Assembly: GCF_000739815.1 (NCBI RefSeq)
Contig: NZ_BBJJ01000027.1
Location: forward strand, 1 to 64,000
Source of the DNA: Paraburkholderia mimosarum LMG 23256 = NBRC 106338
Lineage (GTDB): Bacteria; Pseudomonadota; Gammaproteobacteria; Burkholderiales; Burkholderiaceae
Reading direction: 5' to 3'
Length of the DNA: 64,000 nucleotides
The translations under genes and the position numbers were made by a program. Below are positions 1 through 9,218 of the stretch, piece after piece. Numbering within the stretch: the stretch's first letter is position 1; each line of letters begins with the position of its first letter. Below the pieces are notes generated by a model. The model had not been told where the DNA came from and searched no databases. It saw nothing but the letters and a program-made list of their open reading frames with translations.

Positions 1-1575
1 CTCCGGCACAACGTTTTCCTCGGCGCGCGTGATCCACACGTGGTCCCACTCCAGGCCCTTCGAACTGTGCATGGTGGTCAGGACCAGCGCATCCGGTGCA
101 GGCTCGTTGTTGGTGCGCTTGAGGAACTCGATCCGTTCACTGAACGAGCCATTGAGCCGCGAAATGACGTCATACGTCGCAACGATCGCGCGCTCAGCAG
201 CCTCTTTTCGCACGTATGTCATCATCCACTCGCGTACACCCGCGAGCGCGAGCGAGTAAAACTGCCGCTCACACAGCGCCTGCCATTCGGCCAGACGCTT
301 CATGAAGCCGCGATAGGCCGTGGCGGTATCCTCGGTGAGGCCGAGCGCGACCAGATCCTTCTTTTGTTTCTGCGCGAGTGTCGCGCCCATCGCGTTGTGC
401 AACGCCGTCAGGTCGCGCGTGCTCATCCCCGCATACCCGAGCACGGCATCGAGCCCGTTGAGCTTCACGCGCTGCACGATCTGCAGGAGGTTGCACATCA
501 GCGCACCCTCCGGCTGGTCGAGCACCGAGCGCCCCGACGCGCGGTAATACTTCACGCCATACGAGCGGCACACGGCCTCAATGGCGTCCAGCACGCGGTT
601 CGTACGGGAGAGAATGGCGCAAGACTGGCCCGAACGAAGTCTTGGCTGGAACGCCTCGACGGCTGCCGCCGCGTCCTCGTATTCGTCGTTGAACCGGCGC
701 GCGAGCACGATACCGCCCGCGCCCTTCTCGGCGTGGAGAACCTTGGGGATGCGGTCGGTGTTGTGCTGGATCAGCCGGTCGGCGACTGCGAGGATCTCGG
801 CGCGACACCGGTAGTTGCTACCCAGAACGACGCGCTGCGCTTCGAATTTCGAGGCGAACCCCTCCATGCCGCGGAAGCCCATCGCGGCCCGAAAGCCGTA
901 GATACTCTGGTCATCGTCGCCGACGACCGTCACGCATGCCCCTGCGGCCGCATGCAGTTCGACCCAGCGGTACTGCAATGGGTCGGTGTCCTGGAACTCG
1001 TCAACGAGCAGATGGGTGAACGCGTATGGTTCGATCTCACCGGACTCCATGCCCGCGATCGACAGGCGCAGCATGTCCTGGAAATCGATCTTGCCGTTGC
1101 GCGCGAGTGCCTCCTGATAGGCCTCGTACAGGATCGCCTCGGGCGAGCCCTCGATGGCATGCGTAACGCCGGTCTTCAGCTGCTCGATCACCGGCACGGC
1201 CTCCTCGACCTTCCAGTTCAGGCCCGTCTCGGCCAGCGCGCGCATGAGCAGGCCCGTGCGGTCCCCGTCGGAAGCGATGTCCTGGCGCTTGCCGCCCTGG
1301 CGGCCGATTTGCCGGAAGCCGAGCGAGTGGAACGTGCCCGCGATGAGCCGCGTTTTCGCGGCGGCACCTGCGAGCTTGAGAATGCGCTCGCGCAGCTCGA
1401 CCGCCGCATCCTTGCTGAAGGTGACCGCTCCCACCAACGAACGCGGCTCCTGAAGCAGAGCCGCCGCCTTGGTGGCAATCGTCTTCGTCTTGCCGGCGCC
1501 CGGGCAGGCGACGGCCAGGCAGTGCTGGCGCGAGCGGGCGACCTCGCGCTGCTGGGGGTTCAGGCCGTCGAGCAT
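1..1575 (-). CDS. UvrD/PcrA-type superfamily 1 DNA helicase (3' end outside window)
   Basis: ATP-dependent DNA helicase of superfamily 1A; the frame is open to the left edge, so at least 525 codons are present and the C-terminus is missing. Visible motifs are a Q-motif-like start (LNPQQREV, residues 5-12), Walker A PGAGKTKT (25-32), motif II VDEFQDTD (191-198) and motif III GDDDQSIYGF (from 219). These are the core residues of UvrD/PcrA/Rep. It starts 10 nt after the AcaB-like gene and is the last visible gene of the minus-strand transfer operon, so a role in processing or replicating transferred DNA is plausible but not shown. Confidence 0.9.
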   Translation of the reverse strand, partial: MLDGLNPQQREVARSRQHCLAVACPGAGKTKTIATKAAALLQEPRSLVGAVTFSKDAAVELRERILKLAGAAAKTRLIAGTFHSLGFRQIGRQGGKRQDIASDGDRTGLLMRALAETGLNWKVEEAVPVIEQLKTGVTHAIEGSPEAILYEAYQEALARNGKIDFQDMLRLSIAGMESGEIEPYAFTHLLVDEFQDTDPLQYRWVELHAAAGACVTVVGDDDQSIYGFRAAMGFRGMEGFASKFEAQRVVLGSNYRCRAEILAVADRLIQHNTDRIPKVLHAEKGAGGIVLARRFNDEYEDAAAAVEAFQPRLRSGQSCAILSRTNRVLDAIEAVCRSYGVKYYRASGRSVLDQPEGALMCNLLQIVQRVKLNGLDAVLGYAGMSTRDLTALHNAMGATLAQKQKKDLVALGLTEDTATAYRGFMKRLAEWQALCERQFYSLALAGVREWMMTYVRKEAAERAIVATYDVISRLNGSFSERIEFLKRTNNEPAPDALVLTTMHSSKGLEWDHVWITRAEENVVPE

Positions 1576-1585
1576 GACGCGCCGC

Positions 1586-2476
1586 TCAGAGACCGCGAAC
1601 CGCCGTCATCAGGCGCAGGTGGGTCATGTAACCCCGCACGCCGACCGGCTGGAACTTGCGCAGGAAGCGGCCGGTTTCCTCGTCGATGTCTGACTGGTCA
1701 CGCGCGCTGTTCCAGACGAGAAAATCGAAGTGATCCATCACCCGGTCAAAGCGCATGATGATCGAAAGCAGTCGCATTGCGAAGCGCGAGTAGGCTTCGA
1801 CCGTGATATCAAGCGAAGGCTTGGTGACGGTGGGCTTGAACACGATATCGCCTCGGGCCGTCATCTCGCGTTCGGTGCGCTCACGAAATGCCTCGGCCAC
1901 CTGGAACTGCTCGTCGACGTAGGCCTCGAGCGCGTCGAGCTGCTTGTCGAACCAGGCGTTGACGGTTTCCTTGTCCTCCTCGCCGAACGTCGCACGGCCA
2001 AAGCGCTGCATGTTCAAGCTCATGCGGTTCAGGTACGGCCACCACTGCTCGAAAAGCGGGCGAAGCCGCGTGTGGTTCAGGCGAACCTGCGCGGGAACAA
2101 TGGCGGCGCCCGAGAGTTGCTTGTCGAGCAGCTGCCGGCCGATTTCGCGACGGCGCAGCACGATGGCCCTGCGCTCGGCCGGGGGCAGCTCACGGAAGAA
2201 GCGGCGCGTGCGCTCGACCTGCTCGCGCTTCTCGTTGGCTTCGGTCTCGCTGATCATGCCTTCGCGCTGCAGCGTCGCGGCGTCGCTCTCCATCTGCTGG
2301 AGTTCGTTCTCCAGTTCGGCATCGTCTGCGCCGTCAGTCAGCTGGCGCGCATCCGCGCCGTTGGCCGCACTGGCCGCCTCGCCCTCGCCTGCCGCAGCCG
2401 GGCGGGTTGCCGGTGCGCCCGCCACTGTGGCGGCTGCCGCGTGATCGATCGTCACATCTTCGTTGATGGTGCTCAT
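1586..2476 (-). CDS. AcaB/PFL_4669-like integrative-element protein
   Basis: A 296-residue protein starting MSTINED. The longer upstream frame is low-complexity and carries no ribosome site, so ATG 2476 is preferred. The first 60 residues are Ala/Thr/Asp rich and look disordered. The rest is helical, with an Arg-rich patch (RRAIVLRRREIGR) and a C-terminal half resembling the DUF1845/AcaB family found next to TraD and DUF4400 in integrative conjugative elements. In IncC plasmids AcaB is a DNA-binding booster of transfer genes that works with an FlhDC-like activator; a possible FlhDC-like protein lies at the right end of this window. The family call is tentative. It could equally be an unrelated transfer-region protein. 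Confidence 0.5.
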   Translation of the reverse strand: MSTINEDVTIDHAAAATVAGAPATRPAAAGEGEAASAANGADARQLTDGADDAELENELQQMESDAATLQREGMISETEANEKREQVERTRRFFRELPPAERRAIVLRRREIGRQLLDKQLSGAAIVPAQVRLNHTRLRPLFEQWWPYLNRMSLNMQRFGRATFGEEDKETVNAWFDKQLDALEAYVDEQFQVAEAFRERTEREMTARGDIVFKPTVTKPSLDITVEAYSRFAMRLLSIIMRFDRVMDHFDFLVWNSARDQSDIDEETGRFLRKFQPVGVRGYMTHLRLMTAVRGL

Positions 2477-2625
2477 GTCTGGGTCCCGTATCAGTTGCAC
2501 GCGCACCAGCGCGCGGCACCTACCTATTGTTGCGGGACGCCAGCGGCGCACAGGGGCGAAACACAGGCAATTCGGGGGGCTTTCAGGACGGCACCGGTCC
2601 CGCAGACACGCACGGCACGGCGTCG

Positions 2626-2678
2626 CGCAGGCGCCTGCACGTAAAAAGGCAGAAAGCTCACAAAAATCGTGAGCTTTC
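2626..2678. promoter_or_regulatory. Composite operator copy 1: palindrome plus GAAAGCTCAC inverted repeat
   Basis: The palindrome (GCAGGCGCCTGC, 2627-2638, one outer base off the full 16-mer) is followed by a perfect 10-bp inverted repeat GAAAGCTCAC/GTGAGCTTTC (2652-2661 and 2669-2678). The same pair recurs near 13.6, 37.6 and 60.5 kb. It sits 150 bp upstream of the AcaB-like gene on the minus strand, so a second promoter inside the transfer operon is likely. The rest of 2477-2709 holds no convincing gene. Confidence 0.7.
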
Positions 2679-2709
2679 CGGGGTAAGGACGAAGGAGCGG
2701 ATCGACTCT

Positions 2710-3312
2710 TCAGGCTGAAGAGTTCACGATCCAGATGAGCAGCGGCAGGAGGACGGCCAGCAGCGTCCAGCATTGCGCAATGAGCGGTACCGGCAGCAGC
2801 AGCACGACAAAGGCACTGCCGAGCAGCATGAGTAACGCATGCATGGCCAGATGGAAGGAGAGCGGACTCGCCATGCCGGCCGCGGCCGCCCGGATCTTGC
2901 GCCGAACCGCCCCATCGATTGCGGCAGCCATGCCCAGCACCAGAATTCCAGCCAGCCAGGCGTGCATCACCAGCGCGCGATAGAGCGCGCGGTACACCAG
3001 CATCCAGAACTGGCGTGCCCAGTCCCGCGCAAAACCGCCCATGCCGTCGGCGTCCAGATCGTCATGGCTGCGGGCACTCATTGTCGCGCGCACGGCCCCC
3101 GAGTCCACAAACCAGCGCCGGAAAAGCACGTTAGTCGAGTCAACCGCCTCGCCTGCGCGCGCATCGCCCAGCGTATCGACAACCGACTGCGATTCGAGAT
3201 CGCTGATCTCGAAGAGTGCCCGGTCCGGCACGACCGGCAGCACAACGGCGGCCAGCAGCGGCAGCACAAAAAACCACCATTTGACGTGACGTGCGAAGCG
3301 GCTGCTAGCCAT
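2710..3312 (-). CDS. DUF4400 conjugative-element membrane protein
   Basis: A 200-residue inner-membrane protein with an N-terminal membrane segment (about 10-30), a periplasmic-looking middle, and three further hydrophobic segments after about residue 105. The stretch FWMLVYRALYRALVMHAWL followed by VRRKIRAAAAGMASPLSFHL is the signature layout of DUF4400/TIGR03747 proteins, which accompany TraD in SXT-, IncC- and ICE-type transfer systems. It overlaps the preceding small gene by 8 nt. Its exact role in conjugation is unknown. Confidence 0.8.
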   Translation of the reverse strand: MASSRFARHVKWWFFVLPLLAAVVLPVVPDRALFEISDLESQSVVDTLGDARAGEAVDSTNVLFRRWFVDSGAVRATMSARSHDDLDADGMGGFARDWARQFWMLVYRALYRALVMHAWLAGILVLGMAAAIDGAVRRKIRAAAAGMASPLSFHLAMHALLMLLGSAFVVLLLPVPLIAQCWTLLAVLLPLLIWIVNSSA

Positions 3313-3565
3313 TCAGCCACTCCACTACGGACACGAGCAGGTAGGAGGGAAACGCGATCAGACCGGCCAGCCCGAACCAGAAACGCACGGGGTTGCGTAC
3401 GATCACCACCGCGAGTCCATACGCGCGGGCGGCTCGCCCGCGTGCAAACTCGCGCGGCGCAGGCGCGGCCAGATCGTCCTGCGCGCGCACCGTCGAGAGC
3501 ACGCGCGCGGCGTCGGCCGCATCAAGCCCCGACAGTTTCGCTATCAGGGTAGCTGTGAGCGACAT
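3305..3565 (-). CDS. Small transfer-operon membrane protein
   Basis: An 86-residue protein starting MSLTATLIAKLSGLD. The longer reading to 3619 lies inside the upstream gene and was rejected. The N-terminal half is soluble and charged. One or two hydrophobic segments (about 48-83) end in VSVVEWLNG. It overlaps both neighbours (44 nt with the gene upstream, 8 nt with DUF4400), so it is translated as part of the transfer operon. No family recognised. Confidence 0.6.
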   Translation of the reverse strand: MSLTATLIAKLSGLDAADAARVLSTVRAQDDLAAPAPREFARGRAARAYGLAVVIVRNPVRFWFGLAGLIAFPSYLLVSVVEWLNG

Positions 3566-4043
3566 CGTAGTCCTCGAAGTAAAGCCGGAATCCCTCACCG
3601 GTGAGCGCGCGCGCGGCAAGCTGGAATGCGGCGGTCTTGTGCGTGATGCGCTCGGGACACGCCTCGTGGACCATGGCGGCGGCGCCCTCAGGGAATCGAG
3701 CCTCGAAGCCCGTCACCGGTTCGAGCATCGGACACCATACGTGCACGCGCTCGCCTTCAGTCACCACGTAACGCCGGGCATAGAGCAGATACGAGCGGCG
3801 GAACAGGCCCTGCATGAACGCGACATGCGGTTCGCCCGTCTTGCGCACGCGCTTGTAGGCCGCGATACCCTCCTCCAGCATCTCGCACATGAGCGGCCTG
3901 GACTCGCCGACGAACCGCTCGCCGATGAAGTCGGCAAGCCGCGAACAGGCGAGTTCGAGCTCGGGTGCGAGCGTGAACACCGGCACCAGATGCGACGAGA
4001 GCTTGTGTTCGCGAATGATTTTTTTGAACAAGGTGGAAGTCAT
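3522..4043 (-). CDS. Conserved hypothetical transfer-operon protein
   Basis: A 173-residue soluble protein (MTSTLFKKIIREHKL...) lying 10 nt after TraD. There is no signal peptide or membrane segment. It has two Cys (one near MCEML, one in HVWCPML) and a moderately charged helical N-terminal half. Its position between TraD and DUF4400 suggests a transfer-related role. I do not recognise a family. Confidence 0.65.
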   Translation of the reverse strand: MTSTLFKKIIREHKLSSHLVPVFTLAPELELACSRLADFIGERFVGESRPLMCEMLEEGIAAYKRVRKTGEPHVAFMQGLFRRSYLLYARRYVVTEGERVHVWCPMLEPVTGFEARFPEGAAAMVHEACPERITHKTAAFQLAARALTGEGFRLYFEDYDVAHSYPDSETVGA

Positions 4044-4053
4044 GCCTGTTTTT

Positions 4054-5934
4054 TTAGCCTTGCAGGATTGGAATGCGGCCCTGATACACAGCGCCCCCTG
4101 AGATGCGCAGAAAGTACTGCAGGTTCGGTAATCGCTGGATCAGCGCCACCGGAATGAGCGGCGCCTTCTCCAGTTGCAGCGACCGGGTGATGGTTCCGTT
4201 GAACTCGCCGATGTGCCCTTCGCTGCCGCGACTCGTGCCACCGGACACCTGGATATTGCGTATGGCAGTCTCCCCGACCTTGTCCGAGAACCACAGCGCC
4301 GTGTCGCTGTCCTCCAATCTTAGGATGACCTGGTTATTGAGATTGCCCAAAACCTGCAGCATCTTTGCGGCGTTTCCGAGTTTCGCTTCGAGGTCCGAGC
4401 GTGTCTGGAAGGCGACGAACGCCTTGAACCCCGCGCCACGCCCTTTGTTGAGGATCTGGATCACCTGCTCGTTGATGGCTTCGGCCACCTCGTCGATGAT
4501 CAGCACGACATCGGGCGTCTCCTTGTAGAAGTTGTAGATCGCGCCGCACACGGCCGCCACATCGGCGAGCACCAGCGAGGCGATCGCCTTCTGGACGATG
4601 CTGTTGGACAACGAGTCGAAGCCCATGTAGAGCACGGCCTTCTGCTTGATGATGCGGTCGATGTCCCAGATTTCGCGTTCGTCATCGAAGTCTTCGACCT
4701 TGGGCGCGAGCAAGAGACCCGTCTCTCCCGTGGAGAGCATCTGCAGCAGCGGCATGACGGACGCGATGACCCGTGTGTAGTGGTCGCGGTCGTGCGTGTG
4801 CGTCGCAATGAGCCCGTCGATCGCCTCGTGACCGAGATCGTTGTGCGCGTACCGCTCGTTGTAGAGCAGCGCCATCGCGTCAACCCGGGACGTACTGCCG
4901 GGCTTGCCCCCAATTTGCGTGATCGTCGTCGCGACCAGCTCTTCCCAGTTGTCGAGCCCCTTCTCGCGAAAGAACCGCTCCAGGCTGCGCTCGAGCAGCT
5001 TGGCAACGCCCGCCTGCGCGTACTTGAGGATCGAGCGCAGGTTCGGCTTGTCTCCGATATACAGTTCGCCCTTGACCGCACGATCGATGAAGAGGAACGC
5101 GAAATCGCGAAACGGCCCCTCCTCCATCAGCTGCGCGATGCGTCCCGGGATTTCGGATGGCTGCGACCAGTTCTCCAGCGGGTTCAGCCGGATCGATTCG
5201 AGGGGCTTGGCCTGGCTGAAATACAGGAACTTGCGTCCCATGCGCGCGCACTCGCGCTCGACACGCGCTTTCCAGTCCTTGTCATTCTTCGGGTCGATGA
5301 CGATCAGCACGTCGCCGCAGTGGATGACCTGCGTCGAGATGACCTCATATGTACGGGTCTTGCCCGAACCGGTCGTGCCGCCGACGGCGGTGTGAGCGCT
5401 CATCGCCTTGTAGTGAAACGGCACGCGGACCTTCTGGGGCTCCATGCCGTGAATCCACGACACGCCTTGCGGTTCGCGGTCGCGGATGCTGTCGCCCGGC
5501 ACGAAAAGCCTTTCGATTGCGGCCTCGATCTCGCGCCCGCGCCGGGTCTTGCCCAGCCACTTCGGCAGGCCCGGAATGTCGGTGGTCGGCATGCGCAGGA
5601 TGTCATGGGCAATCTGGCAATGCTTCTGCGTCCACTCGAATCCGGTGCCGAGGTACATCGAGTTGCTGTCTTCGCGCATCTTCTTCTGGACGGCCATGAG
5701 CTGCGGCACTGGCAGCGTCGTCAGCCACTTGGTCGAGATCGCGAGGCGAAAACGCAGGGCCTTCCAGACCTGCGAGCCGCGTATGAGAAGCGGCACGAGC
5801 ATCGCGAGCGCAAAAGCCCAGCCGTACGGCATACCCGAGAACGGCAGGAACGCGAGGGCGATGAACCAGAAAAGCGTTGCGCGGACCTCGTAGATTGGCC
5901 GGAAATGGTTGATGTAGGGGGTCGTGGCGTTCAT
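4054..5934 (-). CDS. traD: TraD coupling ATPase, SXT/TOL-like subfamily
   Basis: Type IV coupling protein of 626 residues that links the relaxosome to the secretion channel at the inner membrane. Two membrane segments lie within residues 20-52. Walker A GGTTGSGKTRT is near residue 187, Walker B is in DVVLIIDEVAEAI around residue 478, and the TraD/TraG region LNKGRGAGFKAFVAFQTRSD follows. The layout resembles the SXT/TOL TraD subfamily. The start overlaps the stop of the upstream TraI-like gene by ATGA, so translation is probably coupled. The C-terminus (SGGAVYQGRIPILQG) looks complete. Confidence 0.9.
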   Translation of the reverse strand: MNATTPYINHFRPIYEVRATLFWFIALAFLPFSGMPYGWAFALAMLVPLLIRGSQVWKALRFRLAISTKWLTTLPVPQLMAVQKKMREDSNSMYLGTGFEWTQKHCQIAHDILRMPTTDIPGLPKWLGKTRRGREIEAAIERLFVPGDSIRDREPQGVSWIHGMEPQKVRVPFHYKAMSAHTAVGGTTGSGKTRTYEVISTQVIHCGDVLIVIDPKNDKDWKARVERECARMGRKFLYFSQAKPLESIRLNPLENWSQPSEIPGRIAQLMEEGPFRDFAFLFIDRAVKGELYIGDKPNLRSILKYAQAGVAKLLERSLERFFREKGLDNWEELVATTITQIGGKPGSTSRVDAMALLYNERYAHNDLGHEAIDGLIATHTHDRDHYTRVIASVMPLLQMLSTGETGLLLAPKVEDFDDEREIWDIDRIIKQKAVLYMGFDSLSNSIVQKAIASLVLADVAAVCGAIYNFYKETPDVVLIIDEVAEAINEQVIQILNKGRGAGFKAFVAFQTRSDLEAKLGNAAKMLQVLGNLNNQVILRLEDSDTALWFSDKVGETAIRNIQVSGGTSRGSEGHIGEFNGTITRSLQLEKAPLIPVALIQRLPNLQYFLRISGGAVYQGRIPILQG

Positions 5935-7409
5935 GCATGGCGCTCCACGATGAGTTCGCCCGCGCGGGGCGCGAGCACGATTTCCGCCTGCACGTTCGCG
6001 ACGAGCAGGCCGCGCTTGCGCAGGTGTTCAACGAGCGTGTCGCTTGCCACGCCGTAGCTGCCCACGAGCCGTTTGGGTACCGACAGGCCCTTGTCCGTCC
6101 AGGCCACCTTTGCCTTGCCGGCGGCGACGTCCTCGGCGAGCGCGCGGAAAAACTCGCGGATCATGTTCGGCTGACCCTCGAGCACCTGATCGAATGTACC
6201 GGGCACGCCCGCGCGCTCCTGGCGTGGTGCACGCGGACGCATCGCGGCCGGGTCGATGGGGGTGGGTGCGGTTCTGGCTGCGAGCGCGGCGGCCGCGTCC
6301 CCCTGGAAGGGCAGACCGAGTTGCGGATCATGCTTCGGGCTGGCCGTCGTCGGCATGCTGTCGGGCGCGGGCGACGAAAGGGATTCGTCCTCGCCCGCGA
6401 CGGCCTGGGCCAGATCGTCCTGGATGGCTTCCATCACCGAGGGCGGCTCCGGTGCGCGCGCCGCCGCCTGCGGCGACGCCATCGGAGCCACAGGCACCGA
6501 ATGAGGCGAAGCGGCCTGCCCCGCGTCGACGGCCGCCGACGCAGGCGGCGCGGGCATGGCTGCCGATGGTGTCGCGGCGGTGTTGCCGGGCATACGAGCC
6601 GATCCAGCACCCGAAGGCTGGGCCGCGACCGGATGCGCGGCCGGCGTCACGACTGGCTGCATCGCGGCGGCGACGTGGATGGCGGCGGGCACCGGATACT
6701 GGACCGCCTCGTACACCCCCTGCTGCGCCTTGCGATCGAAGTCGGCCGCCACGTTCACCGCCTGGCGCACGACCTTGTGCACGAGCGATTCGGCGCCCTG
6801 GGGGTTCGCGACCGGATTGATTGCCCCGAAAAGCTGCGCGAGCACGTCGGCCTCGTAGCCCGTAAGCAAATCATGGCCAATGAGGTTTTGTGCGAAGAGC
6901 GCGGTACGCATGCGCTCTACGGGCAGCGGCGCCGCCCGGCGCTGCAAGGCGTAGGCGCTCCCACCAAGCCAGGGCCCAAGCGGCCCGTGCGCGGCCGGAT
7001 TCCATTCGGCGCGGTCGCGCTCGCGCAGCACCACGAAGTGCCGGTAAGGTTCATCCAGTCCCGAGCAGACCGCCGCGAGAAAGACGGCGTGGTTGTACTG
7101 CGGCTCAATGCGTCGACGATGCTCCGACGGCAGGTTCGTGCCGAACTTCTGCCCGCCCGCCAGACGCATCGCATAGAACGCGGTTTCGACGGTGCAGCGG
7201 AACGCACCGCCTGGCTCCCGGTAGAGCTGCGGCGACCAGGGCAGGCTCGAGAACCACGCCGCGCAGCGCCCGAGCACATCGCCCCAGCGCACACGGTATT
7301 CCGCATCGGTTGCCTCGTTGGCCGCCTGGCGGATAAGCGCCACGCGGCGATCGTGCACCGCAAGCAGCGCCGCCGCTTCGATTGGCGAATGCAGGGCGCT
7401 GGCTGTCAC
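5931..7409 (-). CDS. TraI/MobH-like protein with degenerate relaxase motifs
   Basis: A 492-residue protein with the two-part layout of MobH relaxases: an N-terminal TraI_2-like domain (about 1-210), a Pro/Ala-rich linker (about 250-390) and a C-terminal TraI_2_C-like winged domain (NMIREFFRALAEDVAAGKAK to the end). Where MobH relaxases carry an HHH cluster and an HD pair, this sequence reads YREPGGAFRCTVE and CSGLDEPY, so the metal-binding histidines are missing. It uses a GTG start overlapping trbL by GTGA and is followed by TraD. It may be an accessory or DNA-binding paralogue rather than the nicking enzyme. No other relaxase is visible in the window. Confidence 0.7.
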   Translation of the reverse strand: MTASALHSPIEAAALLAVHDRRVALIRQAANEATDAEYRVRWGDVLGRCAAWFSSLPWSPQLYREPGGAFRCTVETAFYAMRLAGGQKFGTNLPSEHRRRIEPQYNHAVFLAAVCSGLDEPYRHFVVLRERDRAEWNPAAHGPLGPWLGGSAYALQRRAAPLPVERMRTALFAQNLIGHDLLTGYEADVLAQLFGAINPVANPQGAESLVHKVVRQAVNVAADFDRKAQQGVYEAVQYPVPAAIHVAAAMQPVVTPAAHPVAAQPSGAGSARMPGNTAATPSAAMPAPPASAAVDAGQAASPHSVPVAPMASPQAAARAPEPPSVMEAIQDDLAQAVAGEDESLSSPAPDSMPTTASPKHDPQLGLPFQGDAAAALAARTAPTPIDPAAMRPRAPRQERAGVPGTFDQVLEGQPNMIREFFRALAEDVAAGKAKVAWTDKGLSVPKRLVGSYGVASDTLVEHLRKRGLLVANVQAEIVLAPRAGELIVERHA

Positions 7410-8452
7410 AGGATGCCCCCGGTCGCCACGCTCCCCACCTTCTTCATCATCGAGCCCGAAGCATTGGCACCGCCACCAAACATGGCCGCGAACTTCGGAA
7501 TTTCGAACGACAGCAGAAAGACAAAGAGCGACAGGTCAAACACGTACACCCCCCCCTCGCCCGTCGTCAATCCCTTGGGCGTCGCGGTCGTAAGTGCCGT
7601 CGAGAGCGAACCGATCACGAGCCTCGTGAGAATGGCGCTCACCACGCAGTACATGCCGGCGCTGATCATGTAGTCCAGCCACGTCCTGAAATAGCCGCGC
7701 GTGTAGGACGAGAAGCCTAGTGCAATCGCGATCTGGCCCATGACGATGCCCACAGCCGCCTGGATCAGGCCGAGATTGTTCATGAACGTGAAGACGACAC
7801 CGGTGAGCATCAGGATCAGGTAGGCCAGGATCAGCGGGATCAGCGAGATCGTCAGTGCGATGTACTCGTACCAGTGCGTGCCCTTGTAGGCCTCGACGAC
7901 GGACTCAAACGCAGAGCCGGCGATACCGCCGATCGCGCTGAGGAAGCCGCCTCCTGCGCCGGACTGGATCATGCCGGCCAGCGTCTGGAACCATCCGTAG
8001 AAACCCGGGGCGAAACTCTGGTAACCCACGTAGATCGACGCGAAGATCCCCAGCGTCGCGAGTTCCTCGAACACGACAACCCACGCATTGACCGGGTCTC
8101 GCGTCGCGGAGAAGCGCACCCATGTCAGCACCAGGGTGATGACACCAAGGCCCGCCGCGAACTTGTCCGCTTCCGGCTTCACGCTCTGGCTGGCCGTGAC
8201 GGCGGCCGGAATCACCGCGCTGAACATGTCCGTCAGCTTGCCCATGGCCAAAGCATTGCCCTGCGCGATCTCGCCTTTCTTGATCGTCGAGGCGAACGTG
8301 TCATTGCCCTTGGACGTCACCGTGACCGTCGTGTCACTGGGTGGCGTGATCTGCTGCCCCTCAGCGGGTGTGTCGTCGGCGCGCGCGCCCATCGACACAA
8401 ACAGCGTCAGGCAGAACGCCAGTACAGCGACCCAGTTGCGTCTTGCGTTCAT
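7406..8452 (-). CDS. trbL: TrbL/VirB6-like inner-membrane channel protein
   Basis: A 348-residue polytopic protein of the type IV secretion channel. A signal peptide (residues 1-25, cleavage near ARA-D) precedes a soluble segment of about 60 residues. Five or more membrane helices follow, including a central pair flanking FTFMNNLGLIQAAVGIVMGQ, typical of VirB6/TrbL. It directly follows trbJ, the J-(K)-L order of Trb systems. The length is close to the shorter VirB6/TrbL members. Confidence 0.82.
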   Translation of the reverse strand: MNARRNWVAVLAFCLTLFVSMGARADDTPAEGQQITPPSDTTVTVTSKGNDTFASTIKKGEIAQGNALAMGKLTDMFSAVIPAAVTASQSVKPEADKFAAGLGVITLVLTWVRFSATRDPVNAWVVVFEELATLGIFASIYVGYQSFAPGFYGWFQTLAGMIQSGAGGGFLSAIGGIAGSAFESVVEAYKGTHWYEYIALTISLIPLILAYLILMLTGVVFTFMNNLGLIQAAVGIVMGQIAIALGFSSYTRGYFRTWLDYMISAGMYCVVSAILTRLVIGSLSTALTTATPKGLTTGEGGVYVFDLSLFVFLLSFEIPKFAAMFGGGANASGSMMKKVGSVATGGIL

Positions 8453-8460
8453 GCTCAGCC

Positions 8461-9213
8461 TCAGTTCGTCGGCAGCGCGTTAAGCGCAGCGCGCTCCGCG
8501 TCCTGCTTCGCCTGGAAGCTCTGTGCGGCGGCGGACCGGTCCTTCGCCATCGCGTTGTCAATCGCGGACTGCTGGGCGTCGTTCTGGGTCTTTGCGGCCA
8601 TCATCTGCAACAGGTCGCTGTTCTGGCTGGTGACGATATCGAGGTAGTGCGTCGTGAGCGACGCCGTCGCTTCCTGGGTCGGCGTCATCGACAGCTGCGA
8701 CTGAAGCTCGGCACGCCGCGTGGCCAGCGTCTGCACGTGCTGGTTCACGTCGTTACCCATCTGGAAGAGGCTCGTCGCAGTTGCGTCGCCCTGCTTGTAG
8801 AGCGCGTTCATGTCCGAGAGCCACTGGGTCGGCGACTTGCCCGACGTGGAAATCAGGTTCTGCACGTGCGTGATGTACGAGCTGCCCTGCGTTAGGCTCC
8901 CATAGAGACCCTGAAGGTTGCTGTTATACGCGCTGACCTTGGCGATGTCGCCCGTGATCTGGTCGTACTGCGCCTTCATCGCCGTCGGATTCAGGTTCGT
9001 CGCCTGCAGCAGCTGGTTCGCCATCATCTGGTACTGGTAGACGATGTTCGTGTTCTGGTAAATCTCGCCACGCACCGCCTTGGCGGCCGTGATGATGTTT
9101 TGCCCGAAGTTCGCCGGGTCGAACACGGTCAACTGGGCCGACGCTGTCTGGACGAGGCCCAACACGCCTGCCGTAACACAGAGAACACCTGCAATCAGCT
9201 TTTTCAAGATCAT
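8461..9213 (-). CDS. trbJ: TrbJ/VirB5-like minor pilin protein
   Basis: A 250-residue exported protein with signal peptide MILKKLIAGVLCVTAGVLGL and a cleavage site at ASA-Q (residue 26). The mature start, LTVFDPANFGQNI, is the hallmark of TrbJ/VirB5 proteins. The rest is a long helical repeat rich in Gln, Asn and Ala. An AGGAG ribosome site sits 5 nt before ATG 9213. It lies directly after trbE/virB4, where Trb systems normally place trbF, G, H and I first. Confidence 0.85.
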   Translation of the reverse strand: MILKKLIAGVLCVTAGVLGLVQTASAQLTVFDPANFGQNIITAAKAVRGEIYQNTNIVYQYQMMANQLLQATNLNPTAMKAQYDQITGDIAKVSAYNSNLQGLYGSLTQGSSYITHVQNLISTSGKSPTQWLSDMNALYKQGDATATSLFQMGNDVNQHVQTLATRRAELQSQLSMTPTQEATASLTTHYLDIVTSQNSDLLQMMAAKTQNDAQQSAIDNAMAKDRSAAAQSFQAKQDAERAALNALPTN

Positions 9214-9218
9214 CTCTC

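Noticed and set aside
40..1758. Long plus-strand open frame opposite the helicase
   Set aside because: Arg/Ala/His-rich, no recognisable domain; the minus strand carries an unmistakable UvrD helicase. The high GC content creates such mirror frames throughout (also 4780-6057, 9825-10910, 12054-13856 plus).
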